In this document: positions 17,317 through 26,913 of the stretch, in pieces | Layout: each line of letters opens with the position of its first letter | How positions within the stretch are numbered: the first letter of the stretch is position 1 | Position numbers and translations under genes: made by a program | From: Spirochaetota bacterium | Lineage (GTDB): Bacteria > Spirochaetota > Spirochaetia > Treponematales > Rectinemataceae | Assembly (NCBI GenBank): GCA_029265615.1 | Contig: JAJUIB010000009.1 | Coordinates: 44,813 to 108,812, forward strand | Length of the DNA: 64,000 nucleotides | Reading direction: 5' to 3' | Notes under the pieces: generated by a model | Databases searched by the model: none | Told to the model about the DNA's origin: nothing | The model's input: the letters and a program-made list of their open reading frames with translations, nothing else

Positions 17317-17723
17317 CGGTCGTCGTTGCCGCGCTTGCGGAAACGCGCGATGAGACGGGCCGTCGCGTCTTTCTGGCGCGCCGCGCGCCGGGAAAGCGCG
17401 ACGGCGGTCTCTGGGAGCTCCCCGGCGGCAAGGTTGAACCTGGCGAGGAGCCGCGCGCGGCGCTCCTCCGTGAGCTTGCCGAGGAACTCGGTGTCGGGGC
17501 TCAGGTCGCCGATTGCCCCTCGAGCTATGAGTCTCGACTCGGTGGCCGGGATTTTCTTTTTTTGGTTTTTTCGACCCGTTTCTTCGCACCGCCAGCCTTC
17601 CTTGCGGTTCACGATGCCATTGCCTATGTCCGCCCCGAAGACCTCGTTCGCTATCCCCTTGCCCCCCTCGACGGCCCCGCGCTTGAGGCCTGGGCAGGGA
17701 GCGGCGCTACAGTGAAAGACTAA
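17313..17723 (+). CDS. NUDIX hydrolase, MutT-like
   Basis: A pyrophosphohydrolase of 136 residues, probably sanitising oxidised nucleotides such as 8-oxo-dGTP. The NUDIX box G-x5-E-x7-R-E-x2-E-E-x-G is complete: 'GGKVEPGEEPRAALL' then 'RELAEELGV'. The N-terminal 'VVVAALAETRDETGRRVFLA' and 'LWELPGGK' fit MutT/CTP pyrophosphohydrolases. GTG start, overlapping the TM2 gene stop (GTGTGA). It lies 3.4 kb from the MutY-like gene, and both act on 8-oxoguanine damage. The 3' end overlaps the convergent outer-membrane gene by 17 bp. Exact substrate is not determined by sequence. Confidence 0.9.
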   Translation: MTVVVAALAETRDETGRRVFLARRAPGKRDGGLWELPGGKVEPGEEPRAALLRELAEELGVGAQVADCPSSYESRLGGRDFLFLVFSTRFFAPPAFLAVHDAIAYVRPEDLVRYPLAPLDGPALEAWAGSGATVKD

Positions 17724-18711
17724 GGCCGAGCGCGCATGCGCCGAGCCCAAGGCCTGCGCCGCCGCCGTTTCCATAGGTCGATTGCTCCCCCGTTGTGAGA
17801 TGTGTGACAATGGTGTCGCCGACAAGCCTTCCCACGAGCCTGAGGTCTCCCGAAATCCAGAGCTGCGTTCCTTCCCTCAGGACGTGCTCATAGCGGAGCG
17901 TGCCGAGGAGGGATAGACCGCCCCGCATCCGTTCAACAAAATCGAGGCCTCGCACGACGTGGTTGTCGAGATCGTCGCAGGCGGCAAGGGGGGAGAGCGC
18001 CACGGTGAGGCTTAGGCGCGCATTGCGTGTGCATGCCCAGCCTGCGCGGAGAACAAGGCTGGGGATGAGATAGTTCTGCTCGTACACGATGCCGGTGCCA
18101 TAGTGGGGCTCTTTGGGAAGGCCCGCGGTCCAGGGTGTATAGTGAGTTTGCCGTTCGGTTGGATACTGCAGATAGCCGTCGCGCGCTGTCCATTTGAATC
18201 GCATGAGGGTAAGTCCGAGCCCCCCGCCAACTGTCAGCGCTGTGCCAAGGCGCGCCTCCCTGCTCAGCTCAATATCTGCGAGCATGGCTCGCTCGGTGAA
18301 GCACTCATGTGCGGAAAAATGCGTTTTCACGCCATCCATGTTGAGAAAGTCTGAATCGCTCATCGTCCCGGTTCTGCCGTCTAAGCCCGCGCGAAGCCGT
18401 AGTTCGAGACGGAGTCCCCATGAAGGTCGCTCAAGCCGAAGCCCCGACTCCCAAAAGACGAGCGGTTCCATGGGCCACACAAGCTCGCTTACGACGTAGG
18501 CTCCGCTATAGACGAATTCGCGGGCTATGCCGAGGGCGAGCCCGATGCCGGAGGTTGCGCACAAATTCCATTCCGAAGGGGAACTGCCGCGTGACGATGA
18601 TGTGGTGCCCTCTGGGAACCTCTCGGCATAAGCCGTGCGGATGAGTAGCGTGCTTAGGATGAGGGCTAAGAGAGCTTTACTGCGCACTCCTTTAGTGTAC
18701 ATGCATATCAT
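17707..18711 (-). CDS. Probable outer-membrane or secreted protein, unknown family
   Basis: A 334-residue protein I do not recognise. An N-terminal hydrophobic signal (VRSKALLALILSTLLIRTAYA) precedes a region of alternating polar and hydrophobic residues with many aromatic ends, for example 'WGLRLELRLRAGLDGR' and 'ALTVGGGLGLTLMRFKW', as in beta-barrels. The C-terminus (GAGLGLGACALGLSLSL) reads as a final strand. No clear ribosome-binding site precedes 18711 or the second ATG at 18702; AAAGGAG lies just inside the frame near 18690, so the true start is uncertain. Neighbours give no functional clue. Confidence 0.6.
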   Translation of the reverse strand: MICMYTKGVRSKALLALILSTLLIRTAYAERFPEGTTSSSRGSSPSEWNLCATSGIGLALGIAREFVYSGAYVVSELVWPMEPLVFWESGLRLERPSWGLRLELRLRAGLDGRTGTMSDSDFLNMDGVKTHFSAHECFTERAMLADIELSREARLGTALTVGGGLGLTLMRFKWTARDGYLQYPTERQTHYTPWTAGLPKEPHYGTGIVYEQNYLIPSLVLRAGWACTRNARLSLTVALSPLAACDDLDNHVVRGLDFVERMRGGLSLLGTLRYEHVLREGTQLWISGDLRLVGRLVGDTIVTHLTTGEQSTYGNGGGAGLGLGACALGLSLSL

Positions 18712-18806
18712 CGTAAGATACCGGAAAAATGCTTCAAAAAGCGTTTTTTAAGCCGCTTTGCCCGCGCTTTGTTTTACGGTACATTAAACGCGGAAGGAAT
18801 GAAACC

Positions 18807-19229
18807 GTGTTTTCCCATGGAAGTAGACGCACCCGCTATGCGGCATGCATTGCGCTCCTCGTCGTAAGTTTTTCCTCCTGCGGCCGCCCGCATGGCGGCC
18901 TTGTGCATCTTCCCGCAAACCCGCCGCTTTCAGGTGGGCTCGGCTACGCACTCGTCCGGGACTCATATGTTCGCCTTAAGGCCGAACCGCGGGCCGAGGC
19001 TGCGGACCTTGGCTACCTTCGCGACGGAAGCCTTGTCGAGCTCTTAGGCCGCGAGCTTGCGTCCCCCGACGTGGGTGCGAATCCTGCTTCATCCCGCGCG
19101 GTTCTCTGGTACCGCATCCGCGCTTTGCGCGATTTTGCCGATGAAGGCTGGGTGCGCGAGACGGAGCTTGAACTCTACGCAAGCCGTGAGCAGGCAGAAC
19201 GGGCCGCGGCCATGAGGCAATCGAAATGA
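18807..19229 (+). CDS. Putative lipoprotein with SH3-like region
   Basis: A 140-residue exported lipoprotein. I choose the GTG at 18807, eight bases after GGAAGGA, because it opens a normal signal peptide ending at the lipobox FSSC; the ATG at 18729 would add 26 unlikely residues. After the lipidated cysteine, 'SYVRLKAEPRAEAADLGYLR' and 'GSLVELLGRE' resemble the start of a bacterial SH3 domain, and 'DEGWVRETELELY' the end of one. Such domains often bind cell-wall peptides. The stop overlaps the DUF445 gene by 4 bp. Confidence 0.7.
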   Translation: MFSHGSRRTRYAACIALLVVSFSSCGRPHGGLVHLPANPPLSGGLGYALVRDSYVRLKAEPRAEAADLGYLRDGSLVELLGRELASPDVGANPASSRAVLWYRIRALRDFADEGWVRETELELYASREQAERAAAMRQSK

Positions 19230-20818
19230 GCTTCGTCCTCGATTGGGTCCTTCCCGTCTGCGCAGGCGCCCTTATCGGCTACCTGACGAATTGGCTCGCG
19301 ATCAAAATGCTCTTTCGGCCGCTCAAGGAACACCGAATCGGATCCTTCCGCATTCCCTTTACGCCGGGCCTTCTTCCTAAGGAGCGTAAGCGCATTGCGC
19401 AGAGCATTGGCGACACGGTCGCAGGGGAGCTTCTGACGGCGGAGGTTGTGCAGAAGCGGCTTGCCGATCCTGAGCTCCGCGCCGCGCTCCGCAGCGCGGT
19501 CGCACAGCGGCTTGATGTGGCCTTTGCTGCCGATTCAGGCAAGGTGCTTGCTCAGGCGGTGTCCGAATCGGGTCCCAATCCCCTTAAGGAATTGGGCGAA
19601 CGGGCCTGGGCGAGTCTCACCGCCTCGCGCCCCTTCGCCTACGCTGTAGGCGCCGCGGTCAAGGCGGTGTTCTCCGCGGCCGAGGATCTGCCGCTTTCGG
19701 CGCTCCTTCCGCCTGAAGCGGCCCGCGAGATCGCCGCGCTCGCCTTGGCGCCCGATCGGCGCGAACGGGCCCAGGAAAAGCTCGAGGCGGCGCTCATGCG
19801 GGTCTATGGCTCAGGCGGCGCCCGCCTCGAAGCCCCACAGTGCGCAGAGGGCGGACATGCATCCATGTGGGGCGAGCTTGCGGGCCTCCTTCCTCGCGAG
19901 GCCCTTGCGCCCCTTGTCCGCGCCCTCGTCGAAGGGCTGTACACCGCCGCCCTCCCCGCGGTCGACGCATTCCTCCGCGAGCCTGCGACCAAGCGTAGTC
20001 TTGAGCATTACGCGAACGAGATCGTCTCGCGTGCGGTGGGTCGGCTCTCGCTGTTCCAGCGGCTCTTTGTCGGACTTGCACAGTACGAACGGACGATCGC
20101 GGAGACGATGCCGGATACCGTCAACGACTTGGTCGATGCCGCATCCTCCCTGCTCCATGAGCCGGGCATGGCATCGCGCGCGGCGGAGGCCGCCGTCTCC
20201 GCCCTGGCCGATGCCGCCGATAGCCCGCCTGAGCTCTGGCTCCGCCGCCTCATCACCCGCGAGGCCGCCTATCGCGCGGCGACTACAGCACTCGATGCGC
20301 TCTTCGCCCATGGGCCTGAATTCGCACAGCGGGTCGCCGCCCTTGTCGCCGCGAGGCCTGAACTCAGCGTCGCGGGCTTTTTCGAGGCGCTGGGGCTCCC
20401 CGCCGAGGAGCTCGCCGAGCGGAGCTCCAACTCGGCGGGGCTACTCCTCTCCGGGCAGGGCTCTGGCGGTCGGCTTCTCGCCGCGGCCCTTCCCGCATTT
20501 GCGGCCGCGCTCGCCGAGGGCCTGTGCGGGGTAAGCATTGGTTCCGCGCTCGGCGCCGAACCCGCTCTCCGCGAGCGCCTTGCCGACTGGATCGCCGATC
20601 GGGCCCTCGCCCTCGTCGCCAGCGAGGCAGAACGGATTATCGAAGGCCTCGACATCGCGCGGATTGTTGTTGAAAAGATAGACGGGCTTGATATGATAGA
20701 CGTCGAGCGCATGATCCTCGCCGTGGTCGACAAGGAGCTAAAGTGGATAACCGTTTTGGGCGGCGTCCTCGGTGGGCTCATCGGCCTCGTGCAAGGGGGG
20801 CTGTCGCTTATAAAATGA
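19226..20818 (+). CDS. DUF445-family membrane protein
   Basis: A 530-residue protein with one membrane helix at each end. The N-terminal 'GALIGYLTNWLAIKMLFRPL' followed by 'FTPGLLPKERKRIAQSIG' is the signature of DUF445 (YheB/YjiN-type) proteins. The C-terminus 'VLGGVLGGLIGLVQGGL' is the second membrane segment. Between them lies a long helical region probably outside the lipid. The family has no firm function; roles in envelope or spore coat have been proposed. Translation is coupled to the lipoprotein upstream (ATGA overlap), suggesting a shared envelope role. Confidence 0.85.
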   Translation: MSFVLDWVLPVCAGALIGYLTNWLAIKMLFRPLKEHRIGSFRIPFTPGLLPKERKRIAQSIGDTVAGELLTAEVVQKRLADPELRAALRSAVAQRLDVAFAADSGKVLAQAVSESGPNPLKELGERAWASLTASRPFAYAVGAAVKAVFSAAEDLPLSALLPPEAAREIAALALAPDRRERAQEKLEAALMRVYGSGGARLEAPQCAEGGHASMWGELAGLLPREALAPLVRALVEGLYTAALPAVDAFLREPATKRSLEHYANEIVSRAVGRLSLFQRLFVGLAQYERTIAETMPDTVNDLVDAASSLLHEPGMASRAAEAAVSALADAADSPPELWLRRLITREAAYRAATTALDALFAHGPEFAQRVAALVAARPELSVAGFFEALGLPAEELAERSSNSAGLLLSGQGSGGRLLAAALPAFAAALAEGLCGVSIGSALGAEPALRERLADWIADRALALVASEAERIIEGLDIARIVVEKIDGLDMIDVERMILAVVDKELKWITVLGGVLGGLIGLVQGGLSLIK

Positions 20819-20928
20819 TATAAACATAAGGGGGGCGCGCTCATCGACCGCGCCGAAAGACCCTGTACCGTGCCACGGCGCGCGGGAGGAAGCTTGCCGG
20901 CGCAGGGCGGCGTGTCGCAGGGCGGCGT

Positions 20929-22275
20929 TTAGGTGCGCAGGAGCGCCGCCGCTTCCGCGCAGAGGTAGAACGAACCCGTTATAAGGAGCGGAATCCCTTT
21001 TCCCGCTGCTTCTTCGTGCGCCCTGCGGATTGCTTCCGCGGTGTCGGTGATGAGGCGGGTCTCTGCCTTAATGCCCTGCGCGTGGTGCGCGGCGAAGCTC
21101 CGATAAACCGCCTCAGGATCGCTCTGTTTGAAGTTACCCGGCCGCGTCACGATGATGTCGGTAAAGGCGGGGGCAAGGATCGCCGCAAGTTCCTCGTGGT
21201 GCTTGTCCGCCGCGCAGGCGAAGAGGAGGAACTTAGGCCCCGGAAAGAGCTGCTCGAAACTTGCAAGGCAGAGCCGCGCGGAGGCGGGTGTGTGGGCGCC
21301 GTCGAGCACGACGGGCGGTTCTCGGGGGAGTATCTCGAAGCGGGCAGGAAGCTGCGCCCGCGCAAGCCCGGCTTGCGCCGCTTCCGGCGCAAGCTCCGGG
21401 GCGAGCTCCGCCGCGGAAAGGAGCGCGAGCGCCATGTTTTCTGCCTGGACCGCGCCGATAAGCGGCGTACGTACGACAAGCGCTTCGGTAAAGGGCTTTT
21501 TTTCGAGAAAGCGAAGCCGCGCCTCGGTGCCTCGCCTTGTCACCTCGACGGTTTCGATCGTGACAAGCTGTTCAAGCTCGTACAAGGGACTTGCGCGCTC
21601 CCCGCAGACCCTCTCGAAGACCGCGCGCGCTTCGGGCGCTTGGCGGGCGATGTAGCATGGGCGCCCGGGCTTGATGATCCCCGCTTTTTCGTAGGCGATT
21701 TTTGCGAGCGTGTCGCCAAGCCACTCGGTGTGCTCAAGTTCGATCGGCGTGATGACCGAAGCCTGCGAGGGGATGATATTTGTCGAATCGAGCCGGCCGC
21801 CTAAGCCTGTCTCGATGACCGCGGCGTCGCAACCTGCGCGCCAAAATGCCTCGAAGCCGAGGAGGGTCGAAAGCTCGAAATAGGTGGGGAGTTCGCCGCC
21901 TACAAAGTCCGCGGCGTTTTTCCCCGCGACGAGGGGTTCGACCGCCTCCATCGCCGCAAGGAGGACGGATTCCGGCATCTCGTCGCCCGCAAGGCTGATG
22001 CGCTCCTTCCAGCGGATCAAGTGGGGTGAGGTGTAGAGCCCTACGCGGCGGCCGGTGGCTTCGAGAATGCGGGCGATCATGGTCGACACGGAGCCCTTGC
22101 CCTTGGAGCCCGCGACGTGTATGGTCGGATACCTTGCTTCCGGATTGCCCAGGGCGGCGGCAAGGCTCCGCATGCGGTCGAGCTTGAATTCCGTCTTTTG
22201 CCCTTTCTCGACATTGACGAAATTCATAAAATACTCAAATATCTCGTCTGAACTCCCAAAGGCCTTTCGCTCCAT
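20929..22275 (-). CDS. folC: Bifunctional folylpolyglutamate/dihydrofolate synthase
   Basis: A Mur-ligase-like ATP-dependent enzyme of 448 residues that adds glutamate to folates. The P-loop 'VAGSKGKGSVSTMIARIL' at about residues 53-70 and the 'GLYTSPHLIRWKERI' motif are diagnostic of FolC. 'VIETGLGGRLDSTNII' follows as the omega-loop/Mg site, and 'VLDGAHTPASARL' marks the C-terminal domain. Length is normal. It is flanked by a 110-bp gap holding nothing recognisable on its 3' side and by the HAD gene in divergent orientation. Confidence 0.93.
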   Translation of the reverse strand: MERKAFGSSDEIFEYFMNFVNVEKGQKTEFKLDRMRSLAAALGNPEARYPTIHVAGSKGKGSVSTMIARILEATGRRVGLYTSPHLIRWKERISLAGDEMPESVLLAAMEAVEPLVAGKNAADFVGGELPTYFELSTLLGFEAFWRAGCDAAVIETGLGGRLDSTNIIPSQASVITPIELEHTEWLGDTLAKIAYEKAGIIKPGRPCYIARQAPEARAVFERVCGERASPLYELEQLVTIETVEVTRRGTEARLRFLEKKPFTEALVVRTPLIGAVQAENMALALLSAAELAPELAPEAAQAGLARAQLPARFEILPREPPVVLDGAHTPASARLCLASFEQLFPGPKFLLFACAADKHHEELAAILAPAFTDIIVTRPGNFKQSDPEAVYRSFAAHHAQGIKAETRLITDTAEAIRRAHEEAAGKGIPLLITGSFYLCAEAAALLRT

Positions 22276-22387
22276 GGAGTGGCATACTGCATCCGGCGCG
22301 CAAAGCCGTCAAGGGTGTAGATCCTGTACGTCCGCATGTCCCTCAACCCGCGATAGCGGGGTGCCGATACAGGGAGGGGGAGGCCCG

Positions 22388-23326
22388 ATGCGCTCCGACA
22401 GCTTTCTCTCGACACCGACCCGTTTACGCCGGCGGACTCCGCGCCGCCTTCTACACTGCTCTTCGCACTGCCCTCCGCTGCGGCCCCTCATCGCCCTCGA
22501 TTCCGACGGAACGGTGCTTGACTCCATGCGCCCGAAGCACGAGCGCTGCTTTGCGCCGCTTTTCGCCGAGTATTTCGCCATAGGCGCTCCGCGCGAGGTC
22601 CTTGTCGAGGTCTGGCTTTTTGTAAACCTCGGTTCACGGAACCGTGGGATTAACCGCTACCGCGCGCTTTCGGCGGCGCTGCGGCTCCTTGCAGGACACC
22701 CCCGCATAGGCCGTCCGCGCGGGCTCTGGGCCCGCGTGGGCTCAGCCCTCGACCTGTGGCTTGCGGCCGAGAGCGTCCCCTCGCGCGCGAGTCTTGAACG
22801 CGCGGCCGCGCCCGGCGGGACCTTTCCGGCGCTCAGCAGGGTTCTTGAATGGTCGCTCGCTGTCGACGCATCCATCGCCTCGCTTCCGCCGCCGCCCGCT
22901 TTCGAGGGCGCGCGAAACTTCGTTGTCTCCTTTAAGGATGTAGCGGAGCTTATGGTCCTCTCAGCGGCGCCGCGCGCTGCGGTCTGCGCGGAGTGGGAGG
23001 CGGCCGGCCTCCTTAACTTTGCCGACGAGGTTGTCGGCCAGGAGTCGGGAGGAAAGGCGGCGGCGCTTGCCGCGCGGCGGGGCGCTCTCCGCCCGGCCCT
23101 TGTCGTCGGCGATGCGATGGGCGATCTTGAGGCGGCCCGCGCCTCGGGTGCGGCGTTTTTCCCCATCGTGCCCGGTCGGGAAGAGGAAAGCTGGTCCCTC
23201 CTCCTTGAGGCGGGGCGGCGGCATCCTCTTTGGGAGGTACAGCCGCCCGGATCTGGACTCTTCGCCGACTTTCTCGATACGCTTAAATCCGATCCGCCCT
23301 GGATCGTTTCCGGGGGGCGCCCATGA
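22388..23326 (+). CDS. HAD-family hydrolase
   Basis: A 312-residue HAD-superfamily phosphatase. 'LIALDSDGTVLDSMRPKHER' holds motif I (DxDGT), which carries the nucleophilic Asp; 'VLSAAPRAAV' is motif II-like, and 'LVVGDAMGDLEAARASGAAF' is motif IV. A large cap of about 170 residues sits between motifs I and II. The start at 22388 follows GGGAGGGGGAGG. The stop overlaps the LarA-like gene by 4 bp, so the two products probably act in one pathway. The substrate is unknown; a sugar phosphate is a reasonable guess given the partner. Confidence 0.82.
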   Translation: MRSDSFLSTPTRLRRRTPRRLLHCSSHCPPLRPLIALDSDGTVLDSMRPKHERCFAPLFAEYFAIGAPREVLVEVWLFVNLGSRNRGINRYRALSAALRLLAGHPRIGRPRGLWARVGSALDLWLAAESVPSRASLERAAAPGGTFPALSRVLEWSLAVDASIASLPPPPAFEGARNFVVSFKDVAELMVLSAAPRAAVCAEWEAAGLLNFADEVVGQESGGKAAALAARRGALRPALVVGDAMGDLEAARASGAAFFPIVPGREEESWSLLLEAGRRHPLWEVQPPGSGLFADFLDTLKSDPPWIVSGGRP

Positions 23327-24642
23327 TCGAGGACCTCGCCACTCAGGAGGGACCCAGTCTTGGGTCAGACAGTCTTTCGCGTTTCGTCGAACGCTTTCTT
23401 TCCGAGGCGGAAACGCGCCGCGGCCCTTTGCGCCGCGTCCTCATCGTCCCGCCCGACCAGACGCGGCCGCATTCCTATGCCTTCGCGATTACGCGCGAGC
23501 TCGTCCGCCTCCTTAAGCGGAACGCGGTGACGATACTCCCCGCGACGGGGACGCACCGCGCGATGAGCCATGAGGACATCGCATCGGTCTTCGGCGACCT
23601 CGATCCAGAACTCTTCATCGTTCACGACCATAGGCGGGGCAATCTGCACCGCGGAGAGCTACCCGCCTCCTTCGTTGAGGAGCTTTCCGGGGGGCGGCTT
23701 TCCTTTGCCTTCCCCGCGGAGTATGACGCTGCGCTCTTTCAGCCCTGGGATCTCGTGGTTTCGATCGGGCAGGTTGTCCCGCACGAAGTTGTCGGCATGG
23801 CGAACTACACAAAGAACCTCGTCGTCGGACTTGGAGGGGAACGCGCCATATCGCTCTCGCACTGGCTCGGCGCGGTGACGGGGCTTGAGTCGCTCATGGG
23901 CCGGGCCGACACGCCGGTGCGGCGCCTCCTCGACGCCTCCGCTCAGACGTTCTTGGGCGACCTCCCCGTCGAATACATCCTCACGGTAACTGGCTACGAG
24001 CCTCGAGGCAAAAGGAAGGACACGCTCTCGAGCCCCGCGCGCAGGTACGGGCTTCGCGGGATTTTTGCAGGCTCAGGTCACGGGCCGGGGACGGATGGCG
24101 AGGCGGCCTTTCTCGCCGCCGCGGACCTTTCATCGCGGGAAAACATAACCCTGCTTTCTGAGGAGGTGAAGACCTGCGTAGTGCGTCTCGACGGCCGCGC
24201 CTACCGTTCCACCTGGCTTGGCAACAAGGCGATCTACCGCACGCGCATGGCGCTTGCCGATAAAGCTATGCTCTATGTGCTTGCGCCGGGCGTCGAGCGC
24301 TTTGGCGAGGACCCCAGGATCGACGCGCTCATACGGCGTCACGGCTACCGGGGGACGCCTGCGACGCTCAAGGCGGTGCGCGAGGATCCAGAGCTCGCCG
24401 CATCGCTTGCGGCCGCGGCGCACCTTGTGCACGGCTCGAGCGAGGGGCGGTTCCGCATAACGTATTGCACCGAGCTACTTTCCCGGTCCGAGGTTGAGTC
24501 CGTCGGTTACGAGTATCTTTCCTTCTCGGAGGCGGCATCTCGCTTTTCGGGCCTTGCCGAAGGCTGGAACGAGCGGAACGGGGATCTTGTGTTCTATGTT
24601 TCCGAGCCCGCCCTTGGGCTCTGGAAGCGGGCCGAAAGGTAG
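23323..24642 (+). CDS. LarA-like nickel-pincer racemase/epimerase (DUF2088)
   Basis: A 439-residue member of the lactate racemase family. The D-x-T-R motif ('PPDQTRPHS'), the 'GTHRAMSHEDI' histidine and the pair in 'PHEVVGMANYTK', where His and Lys are ten residues apart as in LarA His174/Lys184, are all present, so the nickel-pincer nucleotide site looks intact. The sequence around the lysine differs from true LarA (NYTKNLVVGLGG rather than the SGGRK type), so the substrate is probably another 2-hydroxy or sugar acid. No larB, larC or larE genes for the cofactor lie in the window. Its 3' end overlaps the convergent RarA-fusion gene by 49 bp. Confidence 0.78.
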   Translation: MIEDLATQEGPSLGSDSLSRFVERFLSEAETRRGPLRRVLIVPPDQTRPHSYAFAITRELVRLLKRNAVTILPATGTHRAMSHEDIASVFGDLDPELFIVHDHRRGNLHRGELPASFVEELSGGRLSFAFPAEYDAALFQPWDLVVSIGQVVPHEVVGMANYTKNLVVGLGGERAISLSHWLGAVTGLESLMGRADTPVRRLLDASAQTFLGDLPVEYILTVTGYEPRGKRKDTLSSPARRYGLRGIFAGSGHGPGTDGEAAFLAAADLSSRENITLLSEEVKTCVVRLDGRAYRSTWLGNKAIYRTRMALADKAMLYVLAPGVERFGEDPRIDALIRRHGYRGTPATLKAVREDPELAASLAAAAHLVHGSSEGRFRITYCTELLSRSEVESVGYEYLSFSEAASRFSGLAEGWNERNGDLVFYVSEPALGLWKRAER

Positions 24643-26912
24643 AGAAGGGCGACCGGCCAGGGTGCCGCGCGTGCCCCGCTCGCCGTGGCGGCAGCGTCCG
24701 CGATAAGCGCAAGCTCCTCGGCCGGGAAGGCCTTTCGTGCGCGGCTACCGTAGGGGGAGTCGGGTGAAAACCACAAGGCAAGCTCGTCGCGCGTAAGGCG
24801 CCGCTCGTAGTCTGCGGCGATGCGCTCGGCCACGACATCGGTGAGGGCACGATCTTCCACAGCCAGTGCGAAAGCAGCCTCGAGTTCGGCGCGGGTGCGC
24901 CCGAGGGATGCAGGGCCCTCCGGGCCGTAGAAGCCCTCTTCGAACGCCGCATACCGCGCGGCAAGCTCCGCAGCTTTTTCTTCGCCGAGGCGCGGGGCAA
25001 GCGCCTTTGCAATCGGCAGATTCGAAAGCCTTCCACCCTCCCGAGGGAGGCTTTCGACGAGGGCAAGCCGCGCTCCGGGGAATTCCGCGGCAAGATGCCT
25101 AAGTAGCCCGTGAGGATCTTCGGCGAGGGCGAGTATGTCGCGCCCCGCGACAAGGTCGAATTCAGCAAAGCCCGCCGCCTCGGTAAGACGAGCCGCTGTG
25201 ATTGTCGCGGAAAGCCCTTCGACAAGGATCGGCCGCTCGAGCTCGGGAAGTGTCGCGGCGTAGCCCTCGATGAAATTTCGCTCGCGAGCCGAGCCTGCAA
25301 GCGCAACGACGCTCCCCTCGGGGCATCTTCTCAGCGCTTCCCAGACAAGGTAGCCCTCTTTCGCATCGAGGACGAGGATCCGGTCGTGGCGGCGGGGCCG
25401 AGCCCGCTCAAAGAGCGCATTTCGCGCAATCTCAAGGCGCGCGGGCGCGGCGCCCTCGGCGCGCGATCGCCATTCGGCGCGTCGCTCGCCCTCGCGCGAC
25501 CACACAAGGGACTCTTCGGGCGCCGCCTCTGCTCCTCCTCCACAGGCGGCGAGGCCGCCACGAGCGGCGAACGCAGCCGCCACCTGGGCTTCGCGCCGCT
25601 TAAGCACCGATATGCGCCTTTCCCCCTCGAGGCCGAGCGGGCCCGGCTCGTAGAACACGCGGCCGCGCAAGGTGGAGGGGAGATACTCCTGCGCCACCCA
25701 ATGGTCGCGGTAGGCATGGGGATAGAGGTAGCCCTCGCCGTGGCCGAAGCCATGCTTGTCTCGGCTTGCGTCCTTGAGGTGCGCAGGCACCTCGGCGGAT
25801 TCCTGTTCGACGGCAGCGAGGGCGTCGAAAAAGCCGAGCGTCGAATTGGATTTTGGGGCCGTGGCGAGGTACAGCGCCGCCTCCGCAAGGTGGAACTGGC
25901 CCTCCGGCATGCCGATGCGCTCATAGGCCTCCGCGCAGGCGGCGACGACGCGGACCGCCTCCGGGTCCGCAAGGCCGACGTCCTCCGCTGCTGAGATAAG
26001 CATGCGCCTGAGAATAAAGCGTGGATCCTCGCCCGCGTAGACCATGCGCGCAAGCCAATAGAGGGCGGCGTCGGGGTCGGAGCCGCGGAGGCTTTTGATA
26101 AAGGCGCTTGCAGCGTCGTAGTGGTAGTCGCCGTCCTTGTCGTAGAGCACCGCCCGACGCTGGATCGACTCCTCCGCGATGCTTCGCGTTATGCGAATCT
26201 CGCTGCCGGGCGGGGGAGGCCAGGCTTCGGTGCCCGTCTCCACGGCGAGCTCGAGCGCGTTGAGGAGGTTCCGCGCGTCGCCCCCTGCGCTTGAAACGAG
26301 GTGCGTAAGCGCTCCCTCCTCGAAGCTGACGCGCCAGCGCCCGTAGCCCCGCTCGGGGTCGCGGAGGGCGGACAAGGCAAGCCGCTCGAGGTCCGTTGCC
26401 GCAAGGGGCGTAAGCTGGAAGACCCGGGAGCGTGAGACGAGGGCGCGGTTTACCTCGAAAAAGGGGTTTTCCGTCGTCGCCCCGATAAGGACGATGGTGC
26501 CGTTCTCCACCCAGGGGAGGAGGGCATCCTGCTGGGCCTTGTTCCAGCGGTGGACCTCGTCGACGAAGAGAATGGTGCGGCGCCCATAGAGCTCGCGCTG
26601 GCGCTTTGCCTCCTCGACCGCCGCGCGGATCTCGGCGATGCCGGCGAGCACCGCGTTCAGCGTCACAAAGCGGCGCGCGGTCGAGTTTGCGATGATGCGC
26701 GCAAGCGTCGTCTTACCCGTGCCCGGGGGGCCTGCGAAGATGAGCGAGGAAAGCTGGTCGGCTTTTATCGCGCGGCGGAGGAGGCGGCCGGGGCCGACGA
26801 TGTGCTCCTGCCCCACGAACTCGTCGAGGTTCCGCGGCCGCATGCGCGCGGCAAGGGGTTCGCCGCTTAAGGGAGCCTGCGCGAAAAGGCTCGGCTTTCC
26901 CGCTTCATCCAT
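24594..26912 (-). CDS. RarA/MgsA-type AAA+ ATPase fused to a methyltransferase-like domain
   Basis: A 772-residue fusion. Residues about 20-430 are a replication-recombination factor of the RarA/MgsA family: '[19 protein letters not shown]', Walker A '[14 protein letters not shown]', Walker B '[10 protein letters not shown]', sensor 1 '[13 protein letters not shown]', then the helical RarA C-terminal domain ([20 protein letters not shown]). From about residue 530 a second region reads '[19 protein letters not shown]' and '[10 protein letters not shown]', like motifs I and IV of a class I methyltransferase but with a degraded glycine loop. I recall that RarA with an unknown C-terminal domain is annotated elsewhere. 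The ATG at 26912 follows the lipoprotein stop (26914) directly. Confidence 0.85.
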   Translation of the reverse strand: MDEAGKPSLFAQAPLSGEPLAARMRPRNLDEFVGQEHIVGPGRLLRRAIKADQLSSLIFAGPPGTGKTTLARIIANSTARRFVTLNAVLAGIAEIRAAVEEAKRQRELYGRRTILFVDEVHRWNKAQQDALLPWVENGTIVLIGATTENPFFEVNRALVSRSRVFQLTPLAATDLERLALSALRDPERGYGRWRVSFEEGALTHLVSSAGGDARNLLNALELAVETGTEAWPPPPGSEIRITRSIAEESIQRRAVLYDKDGDYHYDAASAFIKSLRGSDPDAALYWLARMVYAGEDPRFILRRMLISAAEDVGLADPEAVRVVAACAEAYERIGMPEGQFHLAEAALYLATAPKSNSTLGFFDALAAVEQESAEVPAHLKDASRDKHGFGHGEGYLYPHAYRDHWVAQEYLPSTLRGRVFYEPGPLGLEGERRISVLKRREAQVAAAFAARGGLAACGGGAEAAPEESLVWSREGERRAEWRSRAEGAAPARLEIARNALFERARPRRHDRILVLDAKEGYLVWEALRRCPEGSVVALAGSARERNFIEGYAATLPELERPILVEGLSATITAARLTEAAGFAEFDLVAGRDILALAEDPHGLLRHLAAEFPGARLALVESLPREGGRLSNLPIAKALAPRLGEEKAAELAARYAAFEEGFYGPEGPASLGRTRAELEAAFALAVEDRALTDVVAERIAADYERRLTRDELALWFSPDSPYGSRARKAFPAEELALIADAAATASGARAAPWPVALLYLSARFQSPRAGSET

Positions 26913-26913
26913 G

